DNA from: Jackrogersella multiformis
Taxonomy: Eukaryota; Ascomycota; Sordariomycetes; Xylariales; Hypoxylaceae
Direction of reading: 5' to 3'
Length of the DNA stretch: 64,000 nucleotides
Assembly (NCBI GenBank): GCA_902806575.1
Contig: CADCXD010000008.1
Coordinates: forward strand, 2,418,001 to 2,482,000
Shown here: positions 34,865 to 47,532 of the stretch, one piece after another
How the letters are laid out: every line of letters begins with the position of its first letter
Numbering within the stretch: the first letter of the stretch is position 1
Made by a program: the position numbers and the translations under genes
Notes under the pieces: model-generated
Seen by the model: the letters and a program-made list of their open reading frames with translations, nothing else
The model's database searches: none
What the model was told of the DNA's origin: nothing

Positions 34865-36242
34865 GCTCACGACGATTTGGCTACCCTAGGTAGGTAATCT
34901 TGTTATGACACTGTTAGGTTAAGTGGCTATTCGAGTAGTATCCTGGTGGAGCTGGATATTAGGTGACGAACACCTCAGCTTCAAGATTTCCAGAGCTATG
35001 ATAGCACTGATATATAATACCTACCCCTACACATGCCCATCATTATGAGACGCCAATTAATAGTAGGTACCTACATGACGGGAGCCCTCAGGTTCGAACT
35101 TTTTCCAGTTCTCCCGCATTGCGCCTCATTGTTGCCCCCCCTGTGACTCGACAGGTTCGCCGAACAACAGTCGAAACGAGATTCAGCCCCCAAAGGACTT
35201 CTCTCTACCAATCAAAGAGTAGAGGATGTCACCCACCAATTCGAACTAATAGGGTTGCGATTAGGGGGGGTTCGCAAAGTCCTTCAGTAGTCACAACCAA
35301 TGACGCAATCTGGCATGCATCGTGATGTTATTACTATACTATAACTACTATAGGTACCTTCTTAGTTAATCCCAAATGTCAGCTGAAAAAGGGATGTTTG
35401 GAGGCAAATAAAACCCCTAACCTAGCAGCCTCTCTGCTCAGGTATGAGGGAGGTACCTAGATACTTAATTCGAGAAAAGGGCTAATCCATAAGCAGCCCG
35501 ACCCCTATCATCAACCCCACTTTCATCCGCGATCTTATTCCAATAATCGGTCATGATAATGGATACTTGCATGCGCTAACGTATATGCATCTGAGATAAT
35601 TCATCACGAATAGTGTAACCCCGCCTATGCCCCATATCCCCCAGGTTAAGAACGAGCGAAACTCTTCTATTTACCTATCATAAATTCATAATCTATAAGA
35701 GAACTCTAAACTCTCTCGATCGAGTAAAGCCCCTATAATGGCACATATACATATCAGAGGGTTTTCGGTAAGGGACCTTTTCGTGCAGGCTGCGTGAGGC
35801 TCACACTGCCTTCGCCTTCGCCACCTTGAGACATCTCCAAATTTGCCTACTTACCTTAGGTAGGCAGGCATGCTATACTAAGCAGTCCGTACATACACAC
35901 ACTACCTTAGGTACCTAGGTACCTAAGATATGGAATACCTACCTATGGAGGTAAGATATAATACTATGGAATATCAACATGGGTCCCTAGGTAGGTGATA
36001 TTAGCGGCATGTCTCTACATACAACTCAGCCGCGGTCCAGCCGCCGCCTTCGGGGTCCAAGCCAGACCCAGCTCTAAACAGCCTTGAGCCTCCGAGGATC
36101 TCTAGGAAGAATCTCTAAGTCTTTTTAGGTCCTTGGTAGGGGTTTCGACATCTCCGTCTTATACAACCATTAAGTCCAACGTGTGCTATTAAATCTGTGG
36201 TATCCCTCCCTGATATGTCTATATCATCGTACCACGTCCGAA
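34865..36242. promoter_or_regulatory. Divergent promoter, gasdermin-like and CHAT genes
   Basis: 1.38 kb between two diverging start codons. Contains a perfect 22-bp palindrome of GGTACCTA words at 35906-35927 and further such words at 34889-34897, 35065-35074, 35449-35466 and 35982-35996. The frame at 35119-35325 is not convincing. Shared control of a killer and its activating protease would be natural here, but no specific factor site is recognised. Confidence 0.5.
35906..35927. repeat. Perfect 22-bp palindrome built from GGTACCTA words
   Basis: CTTAGGTACCT followed by its exact complement. It is one of the longest perfect palindromes I noticed and belongs to the dispersed intergenic word family, so its position in the divergent promoter may be incidental. 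Confidence 0.6.
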
Positions 36243-38792
36243 ATGAGCCCACCGGAGTCCTATAGACCAATAGTAACCACGCCGCTCCTGATTGACCTAT
36301 CTAGAGCACCAACGGCGCCGACCACCAATACAGATACAGATACCAACAACTCTACAGCCCGCAACTCTACCAACCGCTCTTCGAAGCCCAACGGCAATAC
36401 GAACTCCACTCCAAGCCCGGCCTCACACGTAGATAAGATTGCAATTCATAGAAGAGAATATATCGGACACTGCTTCATTGATGGGAGACGCCGCCGAAAA
36501 TGGAAAGTCGTGGTCGCGGTCGACGGACAATCAGACCGGACAACTGACCTGATTGACCCATTCACCGAAGAGGAATATTATAAGAACGACAACAACAGGA
36601 TACAGAGGGGCAAGCTTCAACCGCTTGTCGAAGATGTAAGTGCCTCACTATTCTATTTCATGCGGGCCGCCCGTAGAAATATCACAAGGCCGATTCGACT
36701 GACAATTCTCTTAGCTTGCGTACAAGTACTTCAAGGAACTTTTCGACCAATTGGGCCTTAGCTGCTGCAAAAAGAAGGACTGTCGCATCTCCGTCCACGA
36801 GGATGTTACTCGGGTCAGCGAGACGAGTGACTTTGCGAGTCTCCATTCTCTTCTCTGGGAGGTTCTTGAGCAACCGGACTTCTGGACACGCAATGAATCA
36901 AGTGGCACATCGGTCAAGAAGAGGGTCCGACTAAGTCGAACATTGAACGTCCTAAGCATGGGCTCGACAGCTACGGCTCTAGATCGTCAAGCATCCAGTC
37001 TAGCAGCAACCCAAGCCGAGTATCGCGTTCTTCTAGTAATAGCCCGGTCATTTAAGAAAGACATAGACCAGAAATATGTTGATTACCGGCCGAGTCTCAT
37101 ACAGTAAGTAATCTCAAAATCCCTCCTCTCCCTTTTTCACATCTACCTTCCTCTTTATCCATAATCAACATACAACCTCACCCTATACGTTAGTGTATAA
37201 CATGTTAATAACTCTTAATTATTAGAGGGCCATTACTCAACATCGCGCGAAGGACGAAGGAGAAGGGGATCACCCCTAAGTTGCATATCGATGTAGTACG
37301 ACCAGGCACCGTCGACGAGCTTGATGAGTACCTAAAGTCCAGCTGTGGGAAGCCATACGACATAGTACACTTCGATCTGCATGGTAAAATCGGTCCCGTG
37401 AAACCTCCCACCAGGTCATGGGCCGTCGGACGTTCGAGGTCTCCACCCCCCGACGACCATATACCCCTAGGGCGCCAGTCCTATCTCCGGTTCGCGAGAC
37501 CGTATGACCCAAAGATGCTTAGCTTCAGGCGCCGAGACAATCCTATCGAAATGCTTCTCACCGACGACACGTCCCTCCACGATGTGCCCGTCCAAGAGAT
37601 TGCCGAGAGGCTGCAGAAGTGTCACATTTCCAAAGTAGCACTAAGCGCCTGTCTGTCTTCGTACGCACAAGGCGAGATGTTTCTCAATATGTGCCATACC
37701 TTCATCAGCTATGGCGTAGCTCACGTGTCAGCGATGAGCTTCCAGATCCGGGAGAGCACGGCTCAGGTCTATTATAGCGCCTTCTACGAGTCTCTCATCC
37801 TGCGGGGAGAGGAGTTCCACGTCGCTGCTGCGTCGGGCCGCGAGGCGCTTCGCGCAAATAATGAGCAATACGGTCACGCCGTGCTACCAACTAATTATCA
37901 TCGATACGGAAGGAGTTTTAGCAACGAGTGGTGGCGGATTCCTAGTATGAAGTCTAACCGAATGCCCCTATTGACACTTTACCTTACTCGATACGGCCTT
38001 ATCTTCTTTCTACTCGCAACCTGCCTGACGTATCTCTGGCTTAAGCCATTGGTCTTGTACGAGCTGGTTCCCATCACAATAGCCATCACGATGATAGTAT
38101 GGACGCTGACGAAACGCTGGCTGATTAAGCTAACACCAATTTTGGAACGAACGTACGAGTATCAGAGCGAGAAGTCAAGACACCGTCCCAATTTCGAGAT
38201 CGATATAGAACACCTAGTCATCGAAGACCGCCTGAAGTCCGAAGATAGCGCGGGCGCCCTATACCTCTGGAGCACCGATTACCCCAAGGAGCTCAGCGAC
38301 TGCGTCCACAATCTCGCAAAGATGTGGGTGCTGACGGGCTTCGTAGATCAAGTGGACATCATCCCCGCAAAGGTTTTCTCCTGGGCGCTCACGAGCCTGC
38401 AGCCTTGGCGCCGGCTCCGGACCCGGCGCTACAAGAGCAACCGCGTCGGCACCGTAGGACGGAGGCGGCTGCTCGTGATCAAGGATTTCGACCGCTTCTA
38501 CCCCAAACACGTCAAGGACGAGGACTTCGACGACCTGCACGCCGCGCTCGGCCGCATGGCGTCGTTCATCGAAGACTGCGGCCTGGACAAAACCTATCTG
38601 CTGATCACGGGGTCGTACGACGAGGAGTGGTGGACGGACAAAAATAGGTACAACGACACGCGCATCGTAGATGCCATCGCGAGGGCCGTGCCTCATAACC
38701 ATAACATCACGCCGGCGAGGAGGCACATATCGCGGTGGAGCCTGCAGGGCATGGGCAGGCGGTGGTCCACGGTGTGGAACGAGATGGTTTAA
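36243..38792 (+). CDS. CHAT-domain cysteine protease with two membrane segments and degenerate ATPase-like tail
   Basis: Three exons (36243-36635, 36715-37103, 37226-38792) close to 782 residues. The CHAT (caspase-like, clan CD) domain spans about 240-470: YRVLLVIARSF, HIDVVRPGT, the His motif YDIVHFDLHG (His313) and the Cys motif ALSACLSS (Cys403), both catalytic residues present. Then SNRMPLLTLYL starts two hydrophobic helices (about 510-535 and 538-558) that should anchor the protein in a membrane. The C-terminal ~190 residues resemble the NTPase found after CHAT in fungal relatives: LAKMWVLTGFVDQVDII and a Walker-B-like LLVIKDFDRF, but the expected P-loop site (EDSAGALYLWSTDY) has no GK[S/T]. 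Substrate unknown; the adjacent gasdermin-like protein is the obvious candidate. The first 130 residues are Ser/Thr/Asn-rich, then Lys/Arg-rich. Start chosen at MSPPESY, the first in-frame ATG. Confidence 0.85.
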
Positions 38793-39811
38793 GCATTTCC
38801 GGCCGCGGCTAGGGAAATATAATACGCATAAATATCAATGTTTAAAGTGTTAAGATAATATCTTGGTGTAATATAGGTGGAAGGGGAAATAAATACCAAA
38901 ATAAATACCAATTACTACTACACACTCATACCCTCATCCATAGGTACTGCATTAAATATTCTCGTCTAAGATGAAAAGCCTACCTATGGTAGTGGTGTAT
39001 GCGGCTTAATGGCGCTGTAATTCTATTATTATCATGATATCTCATCTTCATAACCAAGGTGACAAGTAAGATGTTAAAGTGAGAAAAAGCACATAGGTTA
39101 GGTTGATCCGGAATATCACTACAGCTAAGAGATAATGAGAGCTCCTTTTATCACCCAGTTTATAGAAGAGGGAGCCGTGATATCATCATTTTCGTACCGT
39201 GTATCATGTTATTTAGGCTAGTCGGGGGTTACGGGGAAATTCTAATACCATATATACACAGATAACAATCAGATAGATAACCTACCCTTCCAATACCCTT
39301 TCGCACATTAAGTATCCTTAAGTTAGAGTCTAAAGAGGCCATCGCCTTCTCTCGAGCTAGCCCTGGGGTCCTTCGGCAGTCGTCAAGTATACCTCAATTA
39401 CCACGACAAGCACATATAAAGGGATAGGATACTCAAACAAAATGGGCCGCCCAGGACGTTGCTCTGTGCCTAGAAAGCATAGCGTTCTATATTTTACGTG
39501 ATATAATCAACAAGTACTGCACGTACGAAGTACGATCACGAATTTCATCTGGACCGATGGTAGAACAGATGTAGCGTTCATTAAAAGGATAACCAAGAAC
39601 ACCCGAGCTATCTTGCTTGAGACACCCTCCCCTCTTTTATAAACCTCATCAGATGGAAAAGATAGCCCTCTCCCCCCAAGAGCCCCAAGATGCTGTACCG
39701 GTACCGTAACGCAGTAACACAACGCAACCATAGTAATGTGTCGAAAAAGCTCATAAAAGTCATTGCGTTAACCGCCAAGGAGACAACCTGAAAGCGTTAG
39801 TCCACATTATG
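38793..39811. other. Convergent intergenic region
   Basis: About 1 kb between the stops of the CHAT and metacaspase genes. AT-rich, no gene supported. Two short frames at its right half lack homology-like sequence. Confidence 0.55.
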
Positions 39812-41839
39812 TCACATGACAAATAGTAAATTTGTATCTGGATTAGAGGTCAGCCAAAGGTCTGTTGGTATGCGAGAGAGGTAGGAGTAGCTTACTCAGA
39901 GGGTGACTGCACGAGAGTTGAGGTTTCTGAGAGTACCGTGTGGCCAATTCGTCCCGGATGCTGTTGAGTAGCTGCACGTAGCTTTGCTGAGGATTCTTCT
40001 TGAGAGCGGTGATGAACGCCCACGACATAGCACCGGTAGCTTGTGAAGCAATAGTGGCGTCGGCCCTATCAGTATAACGTGGTTAGTGAGCCATATATAA
40101 AATAAGTCGTAGGGTTGTGAGAGGAAAAGAAATGGAGGGAAAGTGGAAGAAAACCCTCGGCCACTAAACCGATCGAACGTAACCCGTCGCCCTAGACGCA
40201 AAGCTACAGCTTCAATAGCTGTGCTTTGATCTAGAGCGTTCAAAAAGGAAAGATAATGTACAGATAACCAACCCCTTCTCTAAATCTGAAAGTAAACATA
40301 AACATATCCTATATCCAATATCCAACCAAGAAAGATCGTGTCGTCAAATCCATAAAATATTTTCAATATACATGTCCTGTGTCATTAGGTGAACCTATTA
40401 TATGTCGCTTATATAACCTCAAAAGTGAAATGGGTGAAATGGGTATCAATATGAAGGAAATGGAATGAAAGGGTAGACAAACGAAGTCTGGTCATCTTTG
40501 CTTCCGGAAAGCATGATGACATCTGCGGTCGAGGTCTTCGTAGCCATGGCTCTATGGTGTGCATCATCGCCGTTGGCGGCCTTCTTGAAGAAGCCCATGA
40601 TATTGTTCGCAACACCGCCAAAATCGCCTTGGCTGTAGGAAGATATGACGCCCAGAAGACCCTGGCCGGCTTCCTTGGCCAGATTGGGCTCCTTGAGTAT
40701 GCCTTGGGTGGAGTATATGTAAGGAAGATCCAGCGCGGTACCGGAATGGCACGAATCGAAAATAGCCGTGAGCCGGACTCCGGACTGTAGTGGTTTAACC
40801 ATGATGCGATGCATCTCGTCGTCGGTAATGTGGCCGGTCTGGCGGAAGTCAACAGGGTATATGACTTCGTCGTAGCCGTCGGGTTCGTCCCCATCTAAAT
40901 CTTTGGTTTGACCGCCGTGTCCTGTATAAAGTCATTAGAAGCTGGTATACACACACATATATACACACGTATGAGGAAATCAAGCGTCGCCGCACCTGAA
41001 TAATGAAAAAATAATGAGTCGTTGGGCCTCGCATCCTTTACGAGCCAGTGCATTGCTCGTAGGATGTTCTGCTTTGTAGGCTGGCTCATAGGGTTCTGCT
41101 GGTCGTCGGTGAGAATGACCATATCCTCTCGCTTATAGCCAAAATGTTCGACGAGGTAGGCCGACATGTTTCTGACGTCGTTGATACATCCTCGAAGCTG
41201 GCCTCGCTGGCCGAAGTAGTTTATACCGACGAGGAGAGCTTTTCTCCGACCGGTGCAGTTACTATACTGAAATGCGTATCCGTGAGGAGCGCCCTGGCCG
41301 AAGTGTTGCGGTCCGGCCGGCGGCGGAGGAGGGGCGCCGAAGTTGCCATGGTTATACGAGTTCGAATTCGCCGTAGGTAGCCCTATGCCTCTTTGTTAAA
41401 CTTGGATCTAAGAAGTCTTATCGAATCGTCACCGGTATCCTACCAGGTCTACCATATTGATTCGGAGGTTGATTGTAGCCGCCGTGCTGCGGAGGCGGTC
41501 CCTGGCGATGGATGTCAGCGCGGGGCTCCAGATGCGAACCGGCACATTACAGTAGTATTCACCTGGTTGTATCCGTAAGGTTGAGGAGAAGGTTGAGGAG
41601 GAGGTTGGTTGTATCCGTAGGGGGGTTGCGGCGTTCCCTGAGGGGGATATCCGTTGAATTGCTGAGGGGGTGGACTGGGACATAATGTCAGTAGCCGAAT
41701 CTATCGTCGCTTCGTCATCGCAAGGTATGAAGCATGAGGCATGAGGATTGAGTGGCCAATCATACGGTTGATAATAGTTGCCGTGGTATTGTTGCTGCGG
41801 CGGCGGACCATATGTCCCTGGGTAGCCGTAACCTGACAT
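39812..41839 (-). CDS. MCA1: Type I metacaspase
   Basis: Arg/Lys-specific, calcium-dependent cysteine protease linked to stress-induced death and proteostasis in fungi. Seven exons close to 418 residues: 41766-41839, 41563-41674, 41453-41501, 40996-41382, 40483-40921, 39896-40065, 39812-39837. The first ~115 residues are a Pro/Gln/Gly/Tyr-rich prodomain (PPPQQQYHGNYY, QPPPQPSPQPYGYNQ). The p20 part begins RRKALLVGINYFGQRGQLRGC; His209 lies in HYSGHGGQT and Cys265 in DSCHSG. The C-terminal part has SGSKDDQTSADATIASQATG, ALKKNPQQSYVQLLNSIRDEL and the conserved end HPLNTNLLFVM, encoded by a 26-nt last exon. The exon 5/6 intron is 417 nt with a weak GTTTGT donor, unlike the 46-102-nt others; reading through it ends 12 codons later, which would remove the last ~65 residues. 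Tail-to-tail with the CHAT gene. Confidence 0.95.
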
Positions 41840-43144
41840 ATCAATGGTTTAATCCGTATAGTATTCGCGATGTCGTCGAGTGGTTTGCGTAGTCGGTAGG
41901 AGACGCTAGAGGCGAGGTTGAGAGGGAACGGATGTGGGTTAGGTTGGTGACAAGAACTCGTGGGGGGTTGACGAGATAAGTAGGTTATTATAGACAACAA
42001 GGCTTGACGGTCGTGGGATGAACGGATAGAGTTCTTTCACGATGCTTGTATATGTATAGGTATACGTATATGTATTCGTCTCGAGTTGGGTATGATGTAG
42101 GTTATGTATATGTATTGTGTGTAGGTATTGTAGGTATTGTATTGTAGGTATGGATGTATGGATGTAGGTATTGTATTGGTTGTATCGAACCCGAGTTGGC
42201 TAGTGTCGTATGTAAGCGCAGCCCCCATGCTACTACATACCTACTACCACGACCACGACTACATAGGTACGACCACGAGCCTCGATACTTAATTCATAAA
42301 AAGATAAAAAAGATAAAAATAAATATATCCGGAAAATATATAGAAAATATATGCCAAGTACTTCCTACTTGGGTTAATAGCCAGCACGCTAGCAAGGAAA
42401 AATCCCAGCAGAGCGGTCAAGCGATGCGGCGCAAGGAAACCTTGTTGACAAGCGGCGCTCTATCAGATAGGTATCTCTTACTTACCTACGAGCAGGGGTG
42501 CGGTGTGGGAAAAAGCCAATACGCAATACGTCTTTTTAATATTCGGAGATGTCGTGATGGGTACCGAACTGCAGCTTATTATCTTAGAAGTTCTTTCTTT
42601 AGTAACGACGTAAGGGAGGTGTAGCAATGTAGCAAATGTAGCAGATGCAGTTAAATAATGTAGGTAGCAAATACTGCTGGGTAGGTTAAGAACTTTGGTT
42701 CATAGATGTCCATGACATGGTTGCAGTTGGAGGAGGGCGGATAAAAGCGACGCTAGAGATCTAGAAGCGCAGGTAGGTACCTAGGGTATGGAGGTTTGCG
42801 CATGTGTATAAGGGTGTGGTGAGTACCTAGGCAGTTAGGTAACCCTGGAGGTAGGTAGTAGAGCTGGTAGGCAAAATGTGTAAAAAAGATCAAGTTGAAC
42901 TTTGGATGTGGGATGAATACGGAATACGTTCAAGTGGGCTCGAGCTTTCCAACTTCCAAGGTTGGGGAACCATTGGCGCCTGCTCAATTCCGGTGCCGAG
43001 CGTGGAGGTTTTTTGCGCAGTTAAGCATGTATCACCAATGATATGATAGATAGGTTTACAGCTCGTAACGGTGTAGTAACCGTATAGAGTAATAAACTAT
43101 CGTCATCAGAGCTATGACCATCTTTTTGAGGGGAACCAAGGTAT

Positions 43145-43862
43145 AAACGTAGTGTACCTATGTAGTGTAGGTAAGTACCTACCTTAGGTACATACCTAGG
43201 TAGGTACCTAATCTATGTACTTAATGTCTCTCAAAGACTAAGCCTAAACAAGCTTAAGATAAACTTTTAACAAGGATCCCCATGAACAAATATATGAACA
43301 AATCAAAATGTCAAAACGAAAAAATCCAGTCGGCGATTGAACCGCGGCTTTCTGTTCTCTCTTCCAAAATCTTCAATCTCAACATCAATTTCACTCGTAC
43401 TATGTACTTCTATCCGAGCTCCAGGCTATGACCAACAAAATCCAATAGTTCGACAATGGATTGCAGTCCTTTTGAATTAGTGTTAGAAAGTTATTATTTC
43501 CCTTTTCTTATTTCTTTTCTTAATTTCTTTTCTTATTTTTCTATACGCTATACGCTATACGCTATACATACGCTGGGAGGATTTCGATTTATTACTATAT
43601 GATCGACACTTATAGCTATCAGGTCAAGAAGATCCTGACATCTAAACTCGGAGCTGAATGGTGTTCGGCAACCTTAACAGCTACAAGTCTATCGTATGCC
43701 TAAAGGTGTATCGCCGCCTTCCGAGCTATCTACCTACCTACCTCCTACCAGGTAGGTAGCTATCTAGGAGGTAGGTATATGGATATGGCGTTAAGATACT
43801 ACCTACCTAGGTAGGTATGTATGTACGGTAACGCGACTATATCCATACCTACCTAGGTCCTA
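43145..43862. repeat. Two clusters of GGTACCTAGG words around a pyrimidine-rich tract
   Basis: Word-dense segments at 43145-43214 and 43727-43862 flank a T/C-rich tract (about 43493-43540) and the 7-bp tandem repeat at 43541-43567. Same word family as elsewhere in the window's noncoding DNA. Confidence 0.55.
43541..43567 (+). repeat. Tandem repeat CTATACG, nearly 4 copies
   Basis: Three perfect CTATACG units and a fourth lacking its last base, directly after a T/C-rich tract. A simple tandem array with no gene nearby. Confidence 0.7.
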
Positions 43863-45364
43863 GGTATCGTAGAGCTGGAACACGTCAGTACTGTTGCAGC
43901 ATAATTTCTCTACGGCGTCTGCCTCGGACGAATGAGCAGCTTGGGCAGCCTTATTACCACAAGCCCGATCGGCGACCTAATCAGCGCAGCCTACAATCCG
44001 CAAAACTGCCTGGGTAGACACTCATTAGTCCTCCACTTCTCATAATTCAAAGCCGCCGTTACTCTTTTTATTCAAGGTCTTTTAAGGGTCTTTCAGGGTC
44101 TTTCTCCTCTAAGCTCCCCCCGGCGAATCCGTCTTCTACTATGGCATGGCAAAACCCCCTACGGTATTTGCTTTGCTCTTATGTCCGATGGCATGATGAT
44201 GCTCGATAAGTATCCGACGGACGCATCACGGACTGCATATAATTACTAAAAACATTAAACGAGATACTTCCCAGCCTCAAATGCCACAAGCTAGCCTCCT
44301 TGACAAGCTACCTTCGTGATGCAGTGGAGCATGCCGGAACCCGTGGATCTCGTGCATCTCCGGCTGGGAATAATGAATTATCCGGTCCTATAAGTCGACT
44401 CTAGATGTTCGGAATACCCGAAAATGGTGGCTGACCTGCAGTACTTCTTCTAGACTTGCGTCTCCGGCCTCGCTCTGATACGCCTGTACTCTTGCACTGT
44501 GGCTGCAGTGCATAGGCACCGCATGTCAAGCTTCAGATTCTGCAATACGTGGGAGATCTTATTAATCCGGCTCTCGATGCTCTCTCTCACTTCTCGCCGT
44601 GCATGCGTTAGTTCGCATATTCCAGCAGCAAATATATCGTGGCTGTGATACCAATTTCATCATACCTTAAATTTCTTCGCGGAGATGTGCCGACCGATAT
44701 TCGAACTCCACGGAGAACAGAACGCAGTATCGGCAGTTCCAAGACTGTCTCAGTCTTGGCCGTTTTAGGGCTGTCTTAGCTGCAGCTCTTAGCGGCGGTA
44801 TTTCCACATATGAAGTACAAAAATGAAGTATTCCTCGGTGCCTCGGTCCGACTACACATCGTAGAGGCAACCAACGAGACTGAGGACGGAGTCGTTCATA
44901 ACGATCACACCTCAGAGTCTTAAATCTATCCCAAGTGGGAGCAGATTATCAGGTACAGGTGTCAGTGCTTTCATCCTATCTTTCATACAGGCGCCACATG
45001 CATCACCCCTAGACACTCCCAGGTGTTTGGGAAGGAAGATGTGTGGAGGAACCAATCGAGGTGAAGCCGACGAGCACAGCCTTGCACCAGTACCGCATCT
45101 TCTGCAAGGTATTGAAAAAATTCGGGACAGCAAGGGCCACAAAGCATCAGCCTTATCTAGATACCATGCCGGCCTCGCTACCCAGAGTTACATCTGCGAG
45201 TCAGCGGTCCGATATTGTCATGATTCAAGCAGGTCTACTGTACCGACAGGGCTGTCCAGCCACCGTTGCAACGTTTAGTCCTATTTACCACCGGGAAATA
45301 CGCATGTAACTTTTGCCGGGCTATGCTGCACCGATATTTACTCGCCGGGGTAGCAACGCTCTTC

Positions 45365-45395
45365 CCCTGCTGCCCTGCTGCCCTGCTGCCCTGCT
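45365..45395 (+). repeat. Tandem repeat CCCTGCTG, nearly 4 copies
   Basis: Three perfect 8-bp units and a fourth of seven bases. Because the unit is not a multiple of three it argues against the overlapping reading frames being real coding sequence. Confidence 0.7.
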
Positions 45396-47532
45396 TTCAC
45401 CGGCACACAAGAGCCGTTTCAGCTCACAAGAGAAGACCACGCTATTCCTTTTCTATCTCTTCACCTACGCGTCCTTCAAACCCGTTGAGCCAATCATACC
45501 CTGCCACGGCTCAGCTGCTCGAATAGGGCGGTTGAGGCTATACAGCTACCTATATTTCTCTATCTTTAGCAGCTTGCATCTTTGAGCCTCATCCTATGTC
45601 GAGCTGCAAAATACTCGGGTCTGAGGAAAATTCGATCCTGTTAGGGATCTGGAAAACTCAGACTTTACGCGGTGAAGTCACCGTCTTTCTTCCTACAACC
45701 TTTAGCCATACTGATAGCTATAGTGACTTAGTCAGCCCTAGCTTGTGGAGCGACGGGTCCTCCCGTCATACCAAACGTTACATATGTCAACGACGTCGAG
45801 TTCATCTAAGACTAATCAGGTAAGCTAAGGGCTGCAGGTCTCACGTTAGCCCACGAGGAATTTCCACTCTCGTGATGATAATTCGCGATAGCTAATTTCG
45901 CTACGTCATATTCGGAATCGAAAAATTTTCTACCATGAGGTAACCAAACCCAGGATATTCATATTGTCCTCAAAAATCGATCTCTTGTAGAAATCTATAG
46001 AACTTCAGACTAGAAATATGCAGGCTGCGCACGGTACTATACCGCTTCTTCAACCGAGATGCTCCTAGAAAGAAGGTGGCATTGAAACCCGAGATGCGAA
46101 GCATAAGTGCCCAACGTTGCTGATAAGTCATCAGCATCACATACATACACGTTAGGCAAGAAATAGGTATACATATATTGTCGATCACATGATCGATTCA
46201 CGTACCTAGCACATATAAGGGATTTCGCGAATAGAATTGCGACGCCTCACCGACCGCCGTGCCTAACCTATAATATGTGTGCCCTATGCGGCTCCTGTCA
46301 GGTAGCTTTTTGAAGTCTTCTTCTTGTCGCCCGACAAACGTGGTTGACTAAATGGTTACCGACGATAGCTACCAGGGATAGGATTCAGAACCGGGGTTAC
46401 CAGCCTGATTTGTGCCAGACCCCTTCGCTTGCCTGGCTAGTCGTCGTTGTCCATCGCATCCCCCTACTTCGACGTATAGACAGGTTAATAATACATAGCC
46501 CAGATCGGTAAGTGATTAAATGATTACCATCGGCGACAGGGGATGATTTTGAGCCTCTGCTCGACACAGAGGTACACACAGACGTAAGATAACGTAGGTA
46601 CCAAGCCTTTTCATTTTTATTTTTCTTATTCTTCTCCATGGAAGCAAAAATATATGTAGCCTTTTTTTATATGATAATGCCCATTATAGCGAAAGCTAAT
46701 TGCAATTTCAGCTAGTCACGTAGTTGTGGATATACCATCATGCTTCCCATATCTACCGCCTCGCTATATGCCGGAGACAAATCGAGGCTCACAGGTAAAC
46801 ATACCTCCTACCAGATGTATAATATGTAAAATCCAAATATCTGCATGTACAAACAAGTATAAGGTAAGCCTGCAACATCAATGACGAGGGGGCGAGTACT
46901 TTGTGTATAAATTCCCCTGCCTCAAAGGCATATTCATATGTATTGTATTGTATCGTCTCGTATCGTCATCCTGCTCGAGTAGTTGTGAAGCAATCGTGTT
47001 TCTGAGCATGATATAAGAGCGTGAGATCATCCATCGATTATTTACTCTATAACCCGCACAACAGCCTATCTGTAGACTTTACCCCAGCGTCATTGCACAC
47101 AAGTAACGTGCAGCTATGTATGCGAGAAAAGGGTTTAAGGGTTAGGGTTAGGGCAAGCAAAACCCCATCCTTTATTTCGAGAATCAGCTTACCACTCTAT
47201 CAACCATCATCCATCATCCCCTCCCTCCCTCAAGGCAAGGGATACGCATGAACCGCAGCGACGATGATAGGTAAGATAAATAAAGGAGAGTAAGTTATCG
47301 TGTCATTCATTACATGCTTAATTCACGTTTCGTCTATGGGCGGCAAAGTTACCTAAACACGCACACCGTACAGACCAGATCCAGATCCAATACCACCAAC
47401 GAGGCGTCCTTGCCATTGCCCTTGCCTTTGCTCTTTCCCTTGCACTCGAACCCTTCGGCCGTGTAAACCCAGGTTCTGCTCCCCTAGCCCTCCGCCTTTG
47501 CCCTTTACCCCTTAGTCCTTTCGACCCAGAGC

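Larger units (their letters stand above)
41840..47532. other. Gene-poor stretch right of the cell-death block
   Basis: About 5.7 kb. The left end holds the MCA1 promoter with a GTAT-rich simple-sequence region at 42043-42185. GGTACCTA word clusters lie at 42774-42849, 43145-43214 and 43727-43862. Tandem repeats are at 43541-43567 and 45365-45395. A 156-codon frame at 42154-42624 and two overlapping frames at 45027-45585 have no recognisable features, so I call no genes. A TTAGGG doublet is at 47142-47153. Confidence 0.5.

Noticed and set aside
42154..42624. 156-codon plus-strand frame
   Set aside because: Begins in a GTAT-rich simple-sequence region and shows no domain; the GVGKS string in it lacks any surrounding NTPase context.
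47137..47153. TTAGGG doublet resembling telomere repeat
   Set aside because: Only two full units, in the middle of ordinary sequence; too short to argue for an internal telomere or chromosome fusion.
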